In this document: in pieces, positions 13,399 to 15,459 of the stretch
Layout: each line of letters begins with the position of its first letter
Position numbering within the stretch: the first letter of the stretch is position 1
Source of the DNA: ZC4RG35 sp041747855
Lineage (GTDB): Bacteria; Actinomycetota; Acidimicrobiia; Spongiisociales; ZC4RG35
DNA length: 15,459 bases
Assembly: GCA_041747855.1 (NCBI GenBank)
Contig: JBGTEJ010000008.1
Span: 1-15,459 of the forward strand
Reading direction: 5' to 3'
Notes under the pieces: model-generated
What the model was told of the DNA's origin: nothing
The model's input: the letters and a program-made list of their open reading frames with translations, nothing else
Database searches by the model: none
Translations under genes and position numbers: made by a program

Positions 13399-15150
13399 CT
13401 AACCGGCACGTTGGACGTCGCCCAGTGCTCCGAGACGCCCTTGTATGCCACCGATGGCAGTATCGATCAGATAAGAGATGCGGTCCTGCCGGTAGACCTC
13501 GGTGATTGTCGACCGGTACAGCAGGAGGTACGGGAGATCACGTGCCAGGATGGCTTCCATCTCCCAGACCGCCAGCTTGGCGGTCTCCTCGTCGGTGGCA
13601 GATTCGAATCTCCCCAGTTGGGCATCGAAATCTGAGCTGAGATAGCCCGTGTTGTTGATCGGACTGTCGGCTCCAAAGAAGGTGCGATAGAACCCGGGAA
13701 GGGTCGGGTCTCCGAGTGACCAGCCGAGGATGTACATGTCGTAGTTGTAGAGGCCGTCATCTCCTCGTGTGAACGCAAGGTCGACCACCGTGTCGAAGTC
13801 GGTTTCGACAAGACGCGCATCGAACCCCAGGTCCTCCAGGGTCTCCAGGATGCTCCTCGCTTGAGCAGGTCTCTCCGGATCCCAGGCGTCACCGGTGGTA
13901 AGGATGGTCAAGGCAGGTACTGGCATGCCGTGGTGAAGCAAACCGCTGCCTCGGACAAGCACACCTTCGTCGAGTCGGGGTTCCTGCCCCCAGGTGAATC
14001 CGGCGGTCCGGAGACCGCTCAAGGCCAAGTCGAGACGGGTGCCCCGGTCGTTTGCATAGCGGGCGCCGAGTTCGTCTGCGGCTTCGTTGTCGTACCAGAA
14101 CGGAGTGCTGGCGTCGATGAAGGTGTTGGTCTGACGGTCGAGGAGCAACGCCAGCGCTTCCCGGAAGGCGGATTCGGACATCGGTGTGCGTTCGAGATTG
14201 AATCCCAGGTAGCGAACACCGTGCGCAGGAGCGGTCACGACTCGCAGAGTGTCATCGAGTTCGACGAGATGCGAAGGGTTGAGACCCCTTGGGGTGAGGA
14301 AGGTGTCGAGCCGTCCTTCTTCAAGGGCTCTGATCGCCTCGTCCTCGCTAGGAAACACGATGTACTCGACACGGTCCGGAGCAGAACTCCGCCCGTACCC
14401 ATGGTTCGCCACACTGACGACCAGCCCATCCCCGGCCGTTTCGATTGCGAGTGGTCCGCCTCCGACGTCGCCTGACCCTGGGATGTCGTAGAGGCTCTCG
14501 GCTTCCAGGATGGATGCGATTGTCTCTGACCAGACGTGGGAAGGCATGATCGGGGCGGTTCCGAGAGCGTGTGGCCAGGTCACCAGAGTTGGTCTCTCGC
14601 TGAATACGATGATGACGCTGTGACTGCCATTCGGCTCGATGCTGTGCACATTTGCGGGGAAGGACTCGGACCAAGATCCTCCCAACTCGAGTCGTCTCAC
14701 CGTGTCGAAGGTGAAGACGATGTCCACCGAGGTGATCGGGTGTCCGTCGCTCCAGAACATGTCCTGACGAAGAGGGACGGTGACAGTCCATTCACCGTCG
14801 ATCTCCACAGGGACGACGTGTCGTTCTGCTAGCTCGGGCGACAGCGAGGAATCGACCATGTTGACCGCGTACAGGGAGGGCTTGGTCGGCCCCAGAATGT
14901 ATGCGTTCCAGACCGTGGGGTCCCTTCCGTAGAAGGCCCAATAGTTGTCAGTCGTCAGGCCAGCAAGGAGCCCGACCCGGTATACGAAAGGCTCCACCGG
15001 AATCGTCTGCGCCGTCGTGGAGCTTGTGGCCGTGGTGTCCGGGCTCGCCAGGGTGTTCTCGAGGCGCGCTGGCGCGGTCTGCGTGATCGCAGCGATGACC
15101 ACGAGCACCAGCACGATGCCGGCGCCGATTGTTCGGGCAGTTCTTCCCAC
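13399..15150 (-). CDS. ABC transporter substrate-binding protein, family 5 (oligopeptide/dipeptide type)
   Basis: An exported solute-binding protein of the SBP_bac_5 (OppA/DppA) family that should hand a peptide or similar ligand to an ABC permease. The 583-residue protein starts with a positively charged tip and a hydrophobic segment (about 8-24). A threonine/serine/alanine-rich linker follows (about 36-50). Family landmarks include WTVTVPLRQDMFWSDGHPIT with VDIVFTFD, RYLGFNLERTPMS with FREALALLLDR, and YDMYILGWSLGDPTLPGFYR near the C terminus. No cysteine follows the signal segment, so it is not an ordinary lipoprotein; it may be membrane-anchored or released. The start GTG has AGGAGG 6 nt upstream. 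No permease or ATPase gene is in the window. It is the first gene of the pgsA block, 21 bp before pgsA. The ligand is unknown. Confidence 0.88.
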   Translation of the reverse strand: MGRTARTIGAGIVLVLVVIAAITQTAPARLENTLASPDTTATSSTTAQTIPVEPFVYRVGLLAGLTTDNYWAFYGRDPTVWNAYILGPTKPSLYAVNMVDSSLSPELAERHVVPVEIDGEWTVTVPLRQDMFWSDGHPITSVDIVFTFDTVRRLELGGSWSESFPANVHSIEPNGSHSVIIVFSERPTLVTWPHALGTAPIMPSHVWSETIASILEAESLYDIPGSGDVGGGPLAIETAGDGLVVSVANHGYGRSSAPDRVEYIVFPSEDEAIRALEEGRLDTFLTPRGLNPSHLVELDDTLRVVTAPAHGVRYLGFNLERTPMSESAFREALALLLDRQTNTFIDASTPFWYDNEAADELGARYANDRGTRLDLALSGLRTAGFTWGQEPRLDEGVLVRGSGLLHHGMPVPALTILTTGDAWDPERPAQARSILETLEDLGFDARLVETDFDTVVDLAFTRGDDGLYNYDMYILGWSLGDPTLPGFYRTFFGADSPINNTGYLSSDFDAQLGRFESATDEETAKLAVWEMEAILARDLPYLLLYRSTITEVYRQDRISYLIDTAIGGIQGRLGALGDVQRAG

Positions 15151-15156
15151 AGCGAG

Positions 15157-15162
15157 CCTCCT
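15157..15162 (-). promoter_or_regulatory. ribosome-binding site of the substrate-binding protein gene
   Basis: Minus-strand AGGAGG lies 6 nt before the GTG at 15150. It supports the GTG as the true start. The further 180 bp or so up to the insertion element (15163-15339) show no gene or clear promoter that I can support. Confidence 0.85.
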
Positions 15163-15352
15163 ACCTCATGAATCGGCAGGTTCAGTGCTCGTCTTGTGGG
15201 GTTTCCTGCTATCGGAGGACCTTCTCGTTGTGTGCGACTGGGCTACCCGCAGCCGTGAAGTTGAGGATGCTCGAAGCAGAACCGACGCGAAAACAGATCT
15301 TGAAGTTTGTCGGGCTGGCGGTCTAGAACTGACGGAGGTTGTTGACACTTAG

Positions 15353-15376
15353 GGTTCTCCTATGGAAAGGAGAATC
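15353..15376 (+). promoter_or_regulatory. hairpin overlapping the transposase ribosome-binding site
   Basis: TTCTCC (15355-15360) is the exact reverse complement of GGAGAA (15369-15374), with an 8-nt loop; a G-T wobble and a G-C pair can extend the stem to 15353/15376. The right arm contains most of the AGGAG that serves the ATG at 15378. A transcript entering from upstream could fold and hide this site, a known way insertion elements limit read-through expression. Confidence 0.5.
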
Positions 15377-15377
15377 G

Positions 15378-15459
15378 ATGACGGAGCGTGAGCAGCAGCG
15401 GATTGTGAATCACCGGTTGGGGGTGCTTCAGCATGTCGATGAAGTGACTGGGAACGTCG
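15378..15459 (+). CDS. transposase, IS481-like, N-terminal fragment (runs off the window)
   Basis: The first 27 codons of a gene that continues beyond the window. They read like the opening of integrase-core transposases of the IS481 type: a short charged start, then NHRLGVLQHV (11-20) and DEVTGNV (21-27), which in relatives leads into a helix-turn-helix. AAAGGAG lies 5 nt before the ATG. The catalytic DDE domain is out of view, so the family and intactness cannot be judged. Confidence 0.6.
   Translation, partial: MTEREQQRIVNHRLGVLQHVDEVTGNV

Larger units (their letters stand above)
15340..15459 (+). mobile_element. left end of an IS481-like insertion sequence, cut by the window edge
   Basis: A transposase reading frame starts at 15378 and leaves the window. 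The element's left end is placed at about 15340, where the sequence TGTTGACACTTAGG begins with the TG that such elements usually carry. The exact end, its inverted repeat partner and the target duplication cannot be seen because the right end lies outside. The boundary is therefore an estimate. Confidence 0.45.

Noticed and set aside
15129..15326. Plus-strand open frame with several cysteines upstream of the insertion element, considered as a small zinc-binding protein or a remnant gene.
   Set aside because: It overlaps the start of the binding-protein gene, the cysteine spacing fits no motif I know, and there is no clear ribosome-binding site.
15343..15348. TTGACA in the left end of the insertion element as a -35 box for the transposase.
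   Set aside because: No acceptable -10 lies 16-18 bp downstream; the hexamer may just be part of the terminal repeat.

Overview
This is a high-GC, gene-dense chromosomal window that looks like an actinobacterium (Actinomycetota). It is probably from a non-mycobacterial lineage such as Acidimicrobiia, although the class is a guess. The main clue is the run pgsA - gcvH - garA (FHA protein) - ftsR (MerR) - DUF151 nuclease-like protein - second MerR. It matches, from memory, the Mycobacterium tuberculosis order around Rv1822-Rv1830, here with a D-Ala-D-Ala carboxypeptidase gene and hpt inserted between ftsR and the DUF151 gene. All functional calls come from reading translated sequence by eye; no database search was run.

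Layout, left to right. (1) 13-5007, minus strand, transcribed right to left: YqgE/AlgH-like protein, rnhB, the two subunits of an aconitase X (AcnX) enzyme, a soluble PAS histidine kinase, then galE. Gaps are 11-37 bp and the AcnX genes overlap by 4 nt, so this looks like one operon. (2) 5070-6092, plus strand: tdh, threonine 3-dehydrogenase, alone and divergent from the yqgE operon across about 62 bp. (3) 6107-15150, minus strand: a 12-gene block in the order substrate-binding protein, pgsA, gcvH, garA, ftsR, D,D-carboxypeptidase, hpt, DUF151, MerR (Rv1830-like), PD-(D/E)XK-like protein, gcvT, alpha/beta hydrolase. Many neighbours overlap by 4-8 nt. One internal promoter with a palindromic operator is visible before the second MerR gene. 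(4) 15340-15459: the left end and first 27 codons of an IS481-like transposase running off the window.

Themes. Glycine, threonine and one-carbon metabolism recur (gcvH, gcvT, tdh; GarA-type proteins control 2-oxoglutarate and glutamate metabolism in relatives), beside envelope and division functions (pgsA, D,D-carboxypeptidase, ftsR). gcvP, lpd and kbl are not in the window.

Most worth a second look: a 145-codon gene (8006-8443) with no ATG, GTG or TTG that could start the full-length protein, apparently beginning at CTG with a good Shine-Dalgarno and a CTGA stop/start overlap; the TTACAC-CA-GTGTAA palindrome just downstream of a TTGACA promoter in front of the Rv1830-like MerR gene; a two-subunit AcnX enzyme in an rnhB/histidine-kinase/galE operon with no hydroxyproline genes nearby; and a hairpin that would hide the transposase ribosome-binding site.
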